Positions 17,014 through 25,734 are shown, counted from the stretch's first letter. The stretch: DNA of 45,049 nucleotides from Fastidiosipila sp964627125 (GCA_964627125.1 CAZVJQ010000012.1:1-45049); one strand, 5' to 3'. The notes: generated by a model not told the origin, from the sequence alone. Translations and numbers: made by a program.

Positions 17014-18135
17014 ATGTGGAGAAATGCTGAGCTGAAGAAAGATGCCAAATTTCACTTAAGTGGAAGTTACGGAATGGCGCTACTTACAGCACTTATATTC
17101 GTAGGTGTAGGTTTTGTAATTAATGGGATTATTAATACTATTTTTGCTGGAGGGACTGCTCAATTTGTAGCTTTCATGACTGATTTAGCAAGAAATAGAG
17201 TAGATGCTGAAGGTAATTTGCAGTTATTGCCAGGAGACTTAGAAAATCTAAGAAATGTTTTAGTACAGCTAGTTAGAGGAAGTATTGTAGTTGGAATTGT
17301 TTCTTTATTTATACAGCAAATAGTTCACAACCCACTAAATATTAGCATTCAAAACTGGTACGTTAGAAATAGAGAAACCCAGATGGCTCCGCCTATAGGT
17401 TTAGTATTCTCACACTTCTTCGGAAACTACATGCCACTAGTGTTAGGAACAATTTGGAAGAATCTATGGTTATTAATTTGGAATCTTCCAACTTATGCAC
17501 TAATAGTAGTTATGTTTGTTGATTTCCAAAGAGTTGGATTCGAAGTTGAAAATCTTGCGACTATTTTAGAACCTCAAAGAGTCATACTCTATGGAGTTTT
17601 ATTTGTTGTAAATATTGTATTTGCGATAATTAATATTAATAGAACTATCGCTTACTCAATGCAAGACTATCTCTTAGCAGACAACCCAAGAATGGGTGCA
17701 AGGCGTTCATTAAACTTAAGCAAGAAAATGATGCAAGGAAATAAATGGCATTACATCGGGCTATTATTGAGCTTCTTTGGTTGGATGTTATTAGCAGGTC
17801 TTATTCCTGTACTAGGACCAATTCTGCTTACTCCATATATTAATCAAACATTAGCTGAACTTTATGGAACATTAAGAAGCCAGGCAGTAGCAAGAGGCGA
17901 TGTCAGCATGGAAGAGCTAGGCTTCGTATCCAATGATGATTACTACGGAAATGATGGATTCAATCCATATGAGCAGCAAAACCAATTCCAAAATCCTGGA
18001 AATTATGGACCTGGACCTGAGGGTGGCTTTGGCAACAATCAAGCCCAAGGCAACTACCCAAATCAACAGATCCCAAGAGACTTCAGAGATAATCCATATA
18101 GAAATGATTCTGATAATCAAAATGATAATCGCTAG
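17014..18135 (+). CDS. DUF975-family integral membrane protein
   Basis: A protein of 373 residues. The start MWRNAELKKDAKFHLSGSYG, followed by a long hydrophobic stretch, is typical of DUF975 proteins, whose function is unknown. I count about five or six membrane segments between residues 20 and 285, among them one near 85-105 and one near 245-275. The last 65-70 residues are hydrophilic and rich in Asn, Gln, Gly and Pro, so they are probably a disordered tail. The gene begins 24 bases after clpE with its own AAAGGAG and may be cotranscribed with it. A strong hairpin terminates it. Confidence 0.82.
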   Translation: MWRNAELKKDAKFHLSGSYGMALLTALIFVGVGFVINGIINTIFAGGTAQFVAFMTDLARNRVDAEGNLQLLPGDLENLRNVLVQLVRGSIVVGIVSLFIQQIVHNPLNISIQNWYVRNRETQMAPPIGLVFSHFFGNYMPLVLGTIWKNLWLLIWNLPTYALIVVMFVDFQRVGFEVENLATILEPQRVILYGVLFVVNIVFAIININRTIAYSMQDYLLADNPRMGARRSLNLSKKMMQGNKWHYIGLLLSFFGWMLLAGLIPVLGPILLTPYINQTLAELYGTLRSQAVARGDVSMEELGFVSNDDYYGNDGFNPYEQQNQFQNPGNYGPGPEGGFGNNQAQGNYPNQQIPRDFRDNPYRNDSDNQNDNR

Positions 18136-18158
18136 TAGGGTATAAAATTAAAAAATTC

Positions 18159-18194
18159 AAGAGCTAGTCACTTAAAAATGATTAGCTCTTTTGA
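18159..18194 (+). terminator. Terminator after the DUF975 gene
   Basis: A 12-bp stem AAGAGCTAGTCA/TGATTAGCTCTT (one G-U pair) with an 8-base loop, followed by TTTTG. Confidence 0.8.
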
Positions 18195-18215
18195 TTATAA
18201 AGTAAGGGGATATGT

Positions 18216-18851
18216 ATGGAAATTAAAATTGAACACTTAAGAAAAGAACATATTGATGGTGTTTGGGAACTTAATTATAAAGCTTGGTATGAAGATGAAG
18301 ATATCGATGATCTTGAGTCTAAGAAGGCTCAAGCAAATATTGATCTTAGAGATATGTTGGCACAAGGAACTTATGCGATGGTTGCAACAGACGATGAGAA
18401 AGTAGTGGGTATTGCTATAGCTCAATCAAATTATAGTGATAATACTTTACCTATACTTAAAACTCGTGCAAATGATGATGCTTATAAAATTGCTAAAGGT
18501 TCTGGTAAATCTAGAAATGACTATACTTGGTACTATGAGTTAGAAACTGCTGCATATGAGAAATTGTTAGCAGGTAGAGAAGAAGAATTTGATGGTGAAT
18601 TAGTATTGCTAATCACTTCAGATGCTTATCGTGGACAAGGTATTGGCAAGAAGCTACTTGAAGAGATGGAATTATATTTCAAAACTGAAGGTGTTAAGAA
18701 GTATTTCTTGAAGACAGATGACTCATGTAACTATAATTTCTACGATAGATATGGTTTAGAAAAATTAGGTGAAATATCTGCAAGAGAAGCTAATAACAGT
18801 GATACAGACTATAACTTGTATCTATATGGTAATACTTTAGAAGAGTTGTAG
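18216..18851 (+). CDS. GNAT-family N-acetyltransferase
   Basis: A protein of 211 residues. The acetyl-CoA binding motif is seen as LLITSDAYRGQGIGKKLLEEME, where RGQGIGKKLL is the classical R/Q-x-x-G-x-G/A loop, followed by a beta strand and FYDRYGLEKLGE near the C terminus. The substrate cannot be told; GNAT enzymes acetylate amines of antibiotics, proteins, polyamines and others. It stands alone between a terminator and the tRNA-Lys promoter, with AAGGGGA before the ATG. Confidence 0.88.
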   Translation: MEIKIEHLRKEHIDGVWELNYKAWYEDEDIDDLESKKAQANIDLRDMLAQGTYAMVATDDEKVVGIAIAQSNYSDNTLPILKTRANDDAYKIAKGSGKSRNDYTWYYELETAAYEKLLAGREEEFDGELVLLITSDAYRGQGIGKKLLEEMELYFKTEGVKKYFLKTDDSCNYNFYDRYGLEKLGEISAREANNSDTDYNLYLYGNTLEEL

Positions 18852-18880
18852 AAAATAAATTGAATTTGTAATATAATTTC

Positions 18881-18909
18881 TTGACAAGTAATTTTAAAAA
18901 GAATATGAT
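18881..18909 (+). promoter_or_regulatory. Promoter of tRNA-Lys
   Basis: A perfect -35 TTGACA (18881-18886), a 17-base spacer and -10 TATGAT (18904-18909), with the start expected near 18916, just ahead of the tRNA. Confidence 0.85.
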
Positions 18910-18927
18910 ACTTCGGTATCAATTCAT

Positions 18928-19003
18928 GGTCCTTTAGCTCAGTTGGTAGAGCAGCTGACTCTTAATCAGTGGGCCCAGGGTTCGAGTCCCTGAAGGACCA
19001 CCA
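18928..19003 (+). tRNA. tRNA-Lys, anticodon CTT
   Basis: A 76-base gene. The acceptor GGTCCTT (18928-18934) pairs with AAGGACC (18993-18999). The D arm is GCTCAGTTGGTAGAGC. The anticodon loop CTCTTAA gives CTT, reading AAG. The T loop is GGTTCGAGT and CCA (19001-19003) is encoded. Confidence 0.97.
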
Positions 19004-19012
19004 TGAACTTAG

Positions 19013-19049
19013 CCTCATTAGTACTATTAAGTATTAGTGAGGTTTTTTT
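19013..19049 (+). terminator. Terminator after tRNA-Lys
   Basis: A 13-bp stem from CCTCATTAGTACT (19013-19025) and AGTATTAGTGAGG (19030-19042) with two G-U pairs, followed by seven T. Confidence 0.9.
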
Positions 19050-19116
19050 CTGCCTAAATTACTCCAAATAATAAAACAATTCTACATTCATAATTAGCAA
19101 TATGTTTATATAAGAT

Positions 19117-19158
19117 ATTTGAGTTGCTCAAATGAATCAGCTAAAATAGAGTCTGATT
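19117..19158 (+). promoter_or_regulatory. Two inverted repeats before the ROK-like gene, possible operators
   Basis: ATTTGAG-TTG-CTCAAAT (19117-19133) is a perfect 7-bp inverted repeat. AATCAG (19135-19140) and CTGATT (19153-19158) form a second one with a 12-base spacer. They lie 23-64 bases before the start codon, where a repressor could act. No regulator gene is adjacent, so the binding protein is unknown. Confidence 0.45.
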
Positions 19159-19180
19159 AAAATACTCGGAGGATCTTTGG

Positions 19181-20578
19181 ATGGAATTACATGGAATAAA
19201 ATTTGAAATGAAGCGACAAGCTCCATTGGAATCTACATATATTCCTATTAAAAAATGGAATGATGCATATCTTAAAGGTGCAAAAGACCCATACAAACTA
19301 GCTATAGAGCGCAATGACAGCTTAATCGATGTTTACGATACCTTTATTTATGGTGACGATGAACATTTTGATGCAGATGTATTATATGTCTCTAAATTAG
19401 CAAAAATGTTAATTTGGGCACGTGGTGGCTTCAAATTATACTTTGCAGGTAATGCAAAAGTAGGTGAAGCAGTAAGCGAAAAATGGTCAGCTGAAGGTGA
19501 AAGAGCGTTCGACATAGATTACATGCAAAGAGTCTACCATGAAGATTTCCAAACTGTAATTGTAGATTATGCAGATGCTCCTGAGCTAAAACATGTACCA
19601 GTACCTGTAAGTGATGACTTACATGGTAATAGAATTGGTTTTGATGCTGGTGGTTCAGATAGAAAAGTTTCAGCTGTTATAGATGGTGAAACTGTTTATT
19701 CAGAAGAAGTAGTTTGGTTCCCTAAACTAAATTCAGACCCTCAATACCACTACGATGGAATTGTAGATAGTATGAGAAGAGCTGCAAGTAAGATGCCAAG
19801 TGTAGATGGAATTGGTATTTCTTCAGCAGGTATTTTCATCAATAATGAAACAAAGGTAGCATCATTATTCTTACAAGTTCCTGAAGATATCTATGAAGAA
19901 ACCGTAGGAGATATCTACATTAGAGCAGCAGAAGAAGTTGCTCCAGGTAAACCATTCTTAGTAGCAAATGATGGTGATGTATCTGCTTTAGCTGGTTCAA
20001 TGAGCTTAGAAAAAGGTAAGATTCTAGGAATTGCCATGGGAACAAGTGAGGCTGTTGGTTTTGTCGATGGTGATAAGAACTTAACAGGGTACTTGAATGA
20101 GTTGGCTTTTGCCCCAGTGGACCTACAAGATGTTGCTACAGCTGAGCAAGATGAGTGGTCAGGAGATTTCGGTGTAGGTTGTAAATACTTCTCACAGGAT
20201 GCAGCTATTAGATTAGCAGAATCTGCAGGATTAGAACTTGACCCAGAATTACCATTAGCTGAGAAGTTGAAAGTTATTCAATCATTCATGAATGAAGACG
20301 ACGAAACTGCAATCGCAATTTACGAGAGCATCGGTGTTTACCTAGCACATACATTAGCTTACTACACAGATTTCTACGACTATGAAGATGTAATCTTAAT
20401 GGGAAGAGTAATGTCAGGTAAGGGTGGAGACAAGATTTTAGAAGTTTGTCTAGAAGTTTTAGCTGATGAATATCCAGAAGTTTCAGAGAAATTAAATGTA
20501 ACTTTACCTACTGAAAAATTACGTCGCGTTGGCCAAAGCGTAGCAGCCGCTAGCCTACCAACCATTCCATTAGGCTAA
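19181..20578 (+). CDS. Atypical ROK-like protein of the sugar kinase/hexokinase fold
   Basis: A protein of 465 residues. Residues 153-160 (GFDAGGSD, with D155) look like the phosphate-binding DxGG loop of the ROK/hexokinase fold. A second loop is NDGDVSALAGS, followed by GIAMGTSEAVGF, which resembles the second phosphate loop. The first 150 residues do not belong to a standard ROK protein, and the ROK zinc motif CxCGxxGC is absent. No helix-turn-helix is seen, so it is unlikely to be a NagC/XylR-type regulator. It probably phosphorylates or senses a sugar, but the substrate is unknown. GGAGGA precedes ATG 19181 and possible operators lie upstream. It is a single-gene unit. Confidence 0.65.
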   Translation: MELHGIKFEMKRQAPLESTYIPIKKWNDAYLKGAKDPYKLAIERNDSLIDVYDTFIYGDDEHFDADVLYVSKLAKMLIWARGGFKLYFAGNAKVGEAVSEKWSAEGERAFDIDYMQRVYHEDFQTVIVDYADAPELKHVPVPVSDDLHGNRIGFDAGGSDRKVSAVIDGETVYSEEVVWFPKLNSDPQYHYDGIVDSMRRAASKMPSVDGIGISSAGIFINNETKVASLFLQVPEDIYEETVGDIYIRAAEEVAPGKPFLVANDGDVSALAGSMSLEKGKILGIAMGTSEAVGFVDGDKNLTGYLNELAFAPVDLQDVATAEQDEWSGDFGVGCKYFSQDAAIRLAESAGLELDPELPLAEKLKVIQSFMNEDDETAIAIYESIGVYLAHTLAYYTDFYDYEDVILMGRVMSGKGGDKILEVCLEVLADEYPEVSEKLNVTLPTEKLRRVGQSVAAASLPTIPLG

Positions 20579-20619
20579 GATAGAGTAAATACATAATTTA
20601 AGTAAATATTATATAATAA

Positions 20620-20651
20620 GAAATACCGATCCTATGGTCGGTATTTCTTTT
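20620..20651 (+). terminator. Terminator between the ROK-like gene and pheS
   Basis: A 9-bp stem AAATACCGA (20621-20629) / TCGGTATTT (20638-20646) with an 8-base loop, followed by CTTTT. It lies just downstream of a TATAAT (20612-20617), so it could instead be an early attenuator of pheST. No T-box sequence is present. Confidence 0.7.
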
Positions 20652-20677
20652 AGTAAGAATGAAGGGAAGGCGAATTG

Positions 20678-21745
20678 ATGTTACAAGATGAAATAAGAGC
20701 GCTGATAGATGAAGCACTCGAATTAATTAACAACGCTGATAAACAAAATACACTTGTAGATTTAAGACAAAAATATTTAGGTAAGAAGGGGAGTATTACT
20801 ACTACCTTGAAGAGTATTGGACAAGCTCCTGCTGAAGAACGTAAAGAGCTTGGACGCTTGGGGAATGAAGCAAAAAATACTATACAGGATGCTTTGACCA
20901 AGAAAGAAGAGGAAATACTAGAAAATAGTTCATTTGTGGATAATTTCTTCGATGTGACTGTACCTGGTCAAGTAGGAAATGAAGCAACATTACATCCAAT
21001 CACTCAAATGTCATATGACTTAAATGATGCATTCTTATCTTTAGGGTTTGAAGTGTTTCAAGAATCTGAAATTACAAGTGAGCAATATGCCTTCGATAAT
21101 TTAAACTTCCCACCAGAGCACCCAGCTAGAGAGTCAATGGATACTTACTGGTTAAAACCTAATGCAACCTTCGAAGAGTTAAGTGAAGAGGAGCAAATGA
21201 AAGCAAGTAAGCGCTTGAGTTTACGCCCACACTTAACTGGTGCATCCGTTAGATACCTTAAAGAGCATGGTGGACCTGCTAGATTTGTCTATCCAGGACG
21301 TGTATATAGAAATGAAACTACAGATGCAAGACATGAAAGAGCCTTCTTCCAGTATGAGGCATTAATTGTGGATAAAGATTTCTCATTCGCATCCGGTCAA
21401 TTATTAATAAATACTATTTTAGAAAAAGTTTTTGGACATGAAGTACCTGTCAGAATGAGGGCTGGATATTTCCCATTTGTTGAACCTGGTTTTGAAATAG
21501 ATATGCAATGCCAAGTTTGTCTAGGTGATGGCTGTAGTGTTTGTAACCAAACAGGTTGGGTAGAAGTTATGCCTGGTGGTATTCCACATCCAAATGTATT
21601 TAAATCTGCAGGCTTAGACCCAGATGAGTGGTCAGGTTTCTATATCAATATTGGTTTAGACAGATTAGTAATGATGCGTTATGGAATCGATGATGTCAGA
21701 CTATTCCACAGCACAGATTTAAGATTCTTAGAACAGTACAAATAG
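20678..21745 (+). CDS. pheS: Phenylalanyl-tRNA synthetase alpha subunit
   Basis: The catalytic subunit of the alpha2-beta2 enzyme that charges tRNA-Phe. It has 355 residues from ATG 20678; a TTG lies one codon earlier, but GGGAAGG is well placed for the ATG. The N-terminal 85 residues form the coiled coil that contacts tRNA. The class II core follows: motif 2 around GRVYRNETTDARHERAFFQ and motif 3 around NIGLDRLVMMRYG. The bacterial CQVCLGDGCSVC stretch lies between them. pheT follows 9 bases later. Confidence 0.97.
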   Translation: MLQDEIRALIDEALELINNADKQNTLVDLRQKYLGKKGSITTTLKSIGQAPAEERKELGRLGNEAKNTIQDALTKKEEEILENSSFVDNFFDVTVPGQVGNEATLHPITQMSYDLNDAFLSLGFEVFQESEITSEQYAFDNLNFPPEHPARESMDTYWLKPNATFEELSEEEQMKASKRLSLRPHLTGASVRYLKEHGGPARFVYPGRVYRNETTDARHERAFFQYEALIVDKDFSFASGQLLINTILEKVFGHEVPVRMRAGYFPFVEPGFEIDMQCQVCLGDGCSVCNQTGWVEVMPGGIPHPNVFKSAGLDPDEWSGFYINIGLDRLVMMRYGIDDVRLFHSTDLRFLEQYK

Positions 21746-21754
21746 GGGGATAAA

Positions 21755-24175
21755 ATGAAAGTATCATTAAATTGGTTAAAGGATTATGTCGATCTTCCTG
21801 AAGATTTAACTATTGAACAATTAGCATATGATTTAACAATGAGAACTGTTGAAGTTGAAGGTGTTGAAACACCTGCAGATAAACTAGATGGCATCGTTAT
21901 TGGTGTTATTAAAGAGGTGTCTCAACATCCAGATGCAGATAAACTTGCAGTTTGTATCGTAGATGCAGGACAAGACCATGACTTACAAATCGTATGTGGT
22001 GGAAGCAATGTCTATGTTGGGCAAAAAGTAGCAGTAGCAGTGCCTGGATCTTGGGTACGCTGGCATGGTGAAGGTGAGCCTGTTGAAATAAAAGCTGCTG
22101 AATTGCGTGGTGTAATGAGTGAAGGAATGATATGTGGAGCTAACGAGTTAGACTTAGAAGATGTATTTCCTGCAGAAGAAACACACATTATTGACTTAAC
22201 AGAATTTGAAGCAAATCCTGGAGATGACTTAGCTAAAGTTATTTCTTTAGATGACTATGTCTTAGAGATAGATAATAAGTCTATGACACATCGTCCTGAC
22301 TTATGGGGACATTATGGAATAGCAAGAGAGTTAAGTGCAATTTACGGAACTGAGTTTAGACCAATAGAAGAATTTAATATTGAAGATGATTTAGAAGAAT
22401 ATCCAGTCAGTATTGAAACAGATTACGCTAAGGCATATGAAGGTTATGTAATTGAAAATCTAGACTTAGAGTTATCTCCATTAGAAATGCGCTTAAGATT
22501 ATGGGAGTTAGATGTTAGACCTATAAACAATCTTGTAGATATCACTAACTATGTCATGTTAACTACAGGAAATCCTACACATGCATTTGATGCAAAACAT
22601 GTAGAGAATGGGATTGTAGTTCGTCAGGCAAAAGAAGGCGAAACTCTAGAATTATTGAAAGAAGATACAACTCTAACTCTAGATACAGATGATTGCGTAA
22701 TTACAGATGGTGAAAAACCTATAGCGCTTGGTGGTGTAATGGGTGGTAAAAATGACTCAATCCTCCCAGAAACTAACAGCATGATTTTAGAAATAGCTTC
22801 ATTTGATGCTAGAGCAATTAGAAGAACTTCCCAAAGACACAATGTTAGAACAGAATCATCTACTCGTTTTGAGAAGGACATAGATACTGATAGAATCGAA
22901 GATACTAAAAATCTATCATTAAGATTAATTAAAAATCTGCTACCAAATTCTAAGTTAGTAGCTTATGGGCGTGCAGATAAGAAACTAACAGAACCTGTAG
23001 AGATTGAAGTAGATTATGCATACCTTAGTGCAAGAATTGGTGTAGATGTCAGTCATGAAGATATAGAAAAAACTTTACTACCATTAGGTTTTGAAATTCT
23101 ATCTCACAATGATGAGTCATTTGTTGTTAGAGCACCTATCTGGAGATCTACAGGAGACATTGAACTTCCTGCAGATATTTTAGAAGAAGTATGTAGAATG
23201 ATTGGTTATGAGAACTTCGAATTCATAGCTCCTGAAATAGTACTAGAAGAGTTCGTCAATCAGCCAAGAGTAGATATGAAACGCAATCTATCTGAGTACT
23301 TCGCAAGAAGATATGCCTACCAGGAAGTTTTCACATACCCTTGGGTAGATGATCACTATATTGAAGCAGCGAGCATTGATGCAAGCGAATGGTTAGAATT
23401 AGAAGCACCTCCATCTCCTAGCCAAAGCAAACTCCGTGCTAGCCTCGTTCCAGGACTGCTAGAAAGTGCTGTCAAAAATACTAGATATAGAAATAACTTT
23501 AAACTCTTTGAACTAGCACAAGTCTTCTCAAAAGGATATGAAACTCCATCTGACTCAGATGAAGTATTACCTGAACAAAGAAACTTCCTAGGTGGTATAT
23601 TAGTCGGGGATGATATAGAGCAATTATTCCGCCACGCTAAGGGTTCACTTGAAGAAATGTCTAGATATAACCATTGCAGCAATATCTCCTTCGCTCAAGT
23701 AGAGAAAGCTACATGGGCAGATCCAAAAGTTTGGTTAAATATTATTTCTGAAGAAGAGGAAGTAATTGGAGAACTAGCACTAGTTTCTCCTAAGACAGCA
23801 AAAGCTGCAGGATTAAAGAATCACTTTGCAGTTATCTTCGAATTAAATATAGATGTATTAGAACCATTTACATCTAGAACTAATTCCTATGAAGCATTAA
23901 GTCAGTACCAAACAGTATGGCAAGACTTAAATATCATTGTTAGTGAAACAGTTACTTGGAAAGAAGTTAAAGATTTACTAGCAGACAAAGTAAGTAAATT
24001 AGAATTTACTGAAGAATATAGAGATAAGTATATAGGTGAAGGTAAGAAGAGTATTCTTATGAGATATTGGCTAGATACAAGTGAGCATACATTAAGCAGT
24101 GAAGAGATTGAGAAGCAATCTAATGAAATTTTTGCAGTCTTAGAAAGAGAAGTTTCTGCTGTAATGAAGGCTTAG
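21755..24175 (+). CDS. pheT: Phenylalanyl-tRNA synthetase beta subunit
   Basis: A protein of 806 residues, the normal length of the long bacterial form. Domains in order: an N-terminal start with LNWLKDYVDL, a tRNA-binding EMAP domain (about residues 40-150, with HPDADKL), the B3/B4 editing region (about 210-380), the B5 domain (about 400-475), a catalytic-like core, and the C-terminal anticodon-binding FDX-ACB domain (about 710-806). It proofreads Tyr-tRNA-Phe and binds tRNA. It is cotranscribed with pheS. Confidence 0.97.
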   Translation: MKVSLNWLKDYVDLPEDLTIEQLAYDLTMRTVEVEGVETPADKLDGIVIGVIKEVSQHPDADKLAVCIVDAGQDHDLQIVCGGSNVYVGQKVAVAVPGSWVRWHGEGEPVEIKAAELRGVMSEGMICGANELDLEDVFPAEETHIIDLTEFEANPGDDLAKVISLDDYVLEIDNKSMTHRPDLWGHYGIARELSAIYGTEFRPIEEFNIEDDLEEYPVSIETDYAKAYEGYVIENLDLELSPLEMRLRLWELDVRPINNLVDITNYVMLTTGNPTHAFDAKHVENGIVVRQAKEGETLELLKEDTTLTLDTDDCVITDGEKPIALGGVMGGKNDSILPETNSMILEIASFDARAIRRTSQRHNVRTESSTRFEKDIDTDRIEDTKNLSLRLIKNLLPNSKLVAYGRADKKLTEPVEIEVDYAYLSARIGVDVSHEDIEKTLLPLGFEILSHNDESFVVRAPIWRSTGDIELPADILEEVCRMIGYENFEFIAPEIVLEEFVNQPRVDMKRNLSEYFARRYAYQEVFTYPWVDDHYIEAASIDASEWLELEAPPSPSQSKLRASLVPGLLESAVKNTRYRNNFKLFELAQVFSKGYETPSDSDEVLPEQRNFLGGILVGDDIEQLFRHAKGSLEEMSRYNHCSNISFAQVEKATWADPKVWLNIISEEEEVIGELALVSPKTAKAAGLKNHFAVIFELNIDVLEPFTSRTNSYEALSQYQTVWQDLNIIVSETVTWKEVKDLLADKVSKLEFTEEYRDKYIGEGKKSILMRYWLDTSEHTLSSEEIEKQSNEIFAVLEREVSAVMKA

Positions 24176-24199
24176 TAGTACTTAAAGCATAATTAATAA

Positions 24200-24231
24200 A
24201 AGGTGATTAGGAAAAATCTTAATCACCTTAT
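24200..24231. terminator. Bidirectional terminator between pheT and mgsA
   Basis: A stem AAGGTGATTA (24200-24209) / TAATCACCTT (24220-24229) with T-rich sequence on the right and A-rich sequence on the left. It can end transcription of pheT from one side and mgsA from the other. Confidence 0.75.
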
Positions 24232-24237
24232 TTATGC

Positions 24238-24720
24238 TTATTCTTGGCTTAAATTCTTAACTCTAGTCTCAAGGTTACTAGCGTTATCAATAGCAATCCT
24301 TGTATATTCAGTATTCATAAATTCAGAGTTGAATACGAAGTTAGCAGTAGATGGATTCATAGCTATAATAACATCATGCAAAACTGCAATTCTCATCAGT
24401 GCTCTAACATCAGGGTCATGAGGTTGCATCTCTAGTGGATCCCAGAAGAAGACTAAAACATCTATTCTTCTTTCTGCAATAGCAGCACCTAATTGCTGGT
24501 CGCCGCCAACAGGACCACTTAAGAAACTCTTTATTTCTAAACCAAATTTCTCTCTTATTAAAGTACTAGTAGTACCTGTACCACATAGATAGTGAGGTTT
24601 AAGTTTATCTGTGTTTTGAGCTACCCAATCAAATAATTCTTTCTTCTTATTATCATGAGCAACGAGGGCAATTCTTTTCTTAGCAGCGGTAGGGACTATA
24701 TCTATCTCATTAAATGACAT
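24238..24720 (-). CDS. mgsA: Methylglyoxal synthase
   Basis: Converts dihydroxyacetone phosphate to methylglyoxal and phosphate in the cytoplasm, a bypass that frees phosphate when sugar phosphates pile up. The protein has 160 residues, the normal length. Motifs: IALVAHDNKKKEL near the N terminus, the phosphate loop GTGTTS, SGPVGGDQQLGA with the catalytic Asp74, then FFWDPLEMQPHDPDV. It is transcribed toward pheT and divergently from the AIM24 gene. On its strand a TATAAT-type -10 lies at 24752-24757 and AAAGGAG before the ATG. pfkA elsewhere in the window makes the precursor of its substrate. Confidence 0.96.
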   Translation of the reverse strand: MSFNEIDIVPTAAKKRIALVAHDNKKKELFDWVAQNTDKLKPHYLCGTGTTSTLIREKFGLEIKSFLSGPVGGDQQLGAAIAERRIDVLVFFWDPLEMQPHDPDVRALMRIAVLHDVIIAMNPSTANFVFNSEFMNTEYTRIAIDNASNLETRVKNLSQE

Positions 24721-24866
24721 TAGTATTCTCCTTTAAAATCTCTTAGTTCTAATTATAACGTGGTCCAGGAAATAAAGAATGTTAAAAAAATATAACATAT
24801 ATAGACTTGCCATTGGTGTAAAATCAAGAAAAAGTGTTCTAATAATGACCACTAAAGGAGAGATTT

Positions 24867-25583
24867 ATGGAAAATAATTTCAATCAAAACAACCCAAGTG
24901 CAAATGATAATTTCACTATCAAGCATCAGATTTATGGTGATAATTTACCAGTTGCAATACTTTATCCTCAAGAGAATCAGACTATTTTTTCAGAAGCTGG
25001 AGCTATGAGCTGGATGAGTCCTAACATGGATATGCAAACATCTACAGGTGGAATTGGTAAGGCTTTTGGAAGAATGTTCTCTGGTGAAAGTTTCTTCTTG
25101 AATTTCTATAAGCCAGTAGGTGGTCCAGGAACTATAGCTATGTCATCTAATTTCCCAGGTTCTATAAGAGCACTTGAATTAGATGGTACTAAAGGTTATA
25201 TCTTGCAAAAAACATCCTTCTTAGCTGCAAGTGAAGGTATAAATCAAGAAGTCTACTTCCAAAAGAGATTAGGTGCAGGATTCTTCGGTGGTGAAGGTTT
25301 TATCTTACAAAGATTAAGTGGTAGAGGAACTTTATTTATCGAAATTGATGGTGCTGCATGGGAGACATATCTTCAACCAGGTCAATCCATAATAGTAGAT
25401 ACAGGTTACTTAGCATACATGGATGACACATGTACTATGGACGTTAGACAAGTGCCAGGATTAAAGAATAAATTCTTAGGTGGAGAAGGTTGGTTCAATA
25501 CAGTTATTTATGGTCCAGGTAATGTTGTATTACAAACACATCCATTATCTCAATTAGCAGGTCTTTTCTACACTGGCAATTAA
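24867..25583 (+). CDS. AIM24 / TIGR00266-family protein
   Basis: A protein of 238 residues of the AIM24 (TIGR00266) family, a beta-rich fold of unknown function in bacteria and related to a mitochondrial protein. Recognisable parts are EAGAMSWMSPNMDMQTSTGG, FFLNFYKPVGGPGTIA, the repeated Gly/aromatic strands GFFGGEGFILQRLSG, and the C-terminal GLKNKFLGGEGWFNTVIYG. There is no signal peptide or membrane segment. The first 15 residues are Asn-rich. AAAGGAG lies before the ATG. It is a single-gene unit, divergent from mgsA. Confidence 0.88.
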   Translation: MENNFNQNNPSANDNFTIKHQIYGDNLPVAILYPQENQTIFSEAGAMSWMSPNMDMQTSTGGIGKAFGRMFSGESFFLNFYKPVGGPGTIAMSSNFPGSIRALELDGTKGYILQKTSFLAASEGINQEVYFQKRLGAGFFGGEGFILQRLSGRGTLFIEIDGAAWETYLQPGQSIIVDTGYLAYMDDTCTMDVRQVPGLKNKFLGGEGWFNTVIYGPGNVVLQTHPLSQLAGLFYTGN

Positions 25584-25616
25584 TATTATTTTTATAAATT
25601 GATTAAAGCTTCAAGC

Positions 25617-25659
25617 ATGCTCTTAGTATTACAAGTTTTAGCTGCTTGGAGCATTTTTT
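25617..25659 (+). terminator. Possible terminator after the AIM24 gene
   Basis: ATGCTC (25617-25622) and GAGCAT (25649-25654) pair across a long interior region, with six T at the end. The long loop makes it less certain. Confidence 0.45.
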
Positions 25660-25734
25660 GTTTATGATAAAGCTATTTTTATATCTTCTCTCAAGTAGTA
25701 TAATTATTAGTAATCGTTTTGAAAGGATTAATCA

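Noticed and set aside
18907..18920. GATAC-TTCG-GTATC hairpin just before tRNA-Lys
   Set aside because: The left arm overlaps the -10 TATGAT and transcription should start inside or after it, so the full hairpin is probably not transcribed. It is likely chance or a DNA-level feature.
20581..20677. T-box leader for pheST
   Set aside because: The region is under 100 bases, with only a simple hairpin and no T-box sequence or AGTA/GAA motifs.
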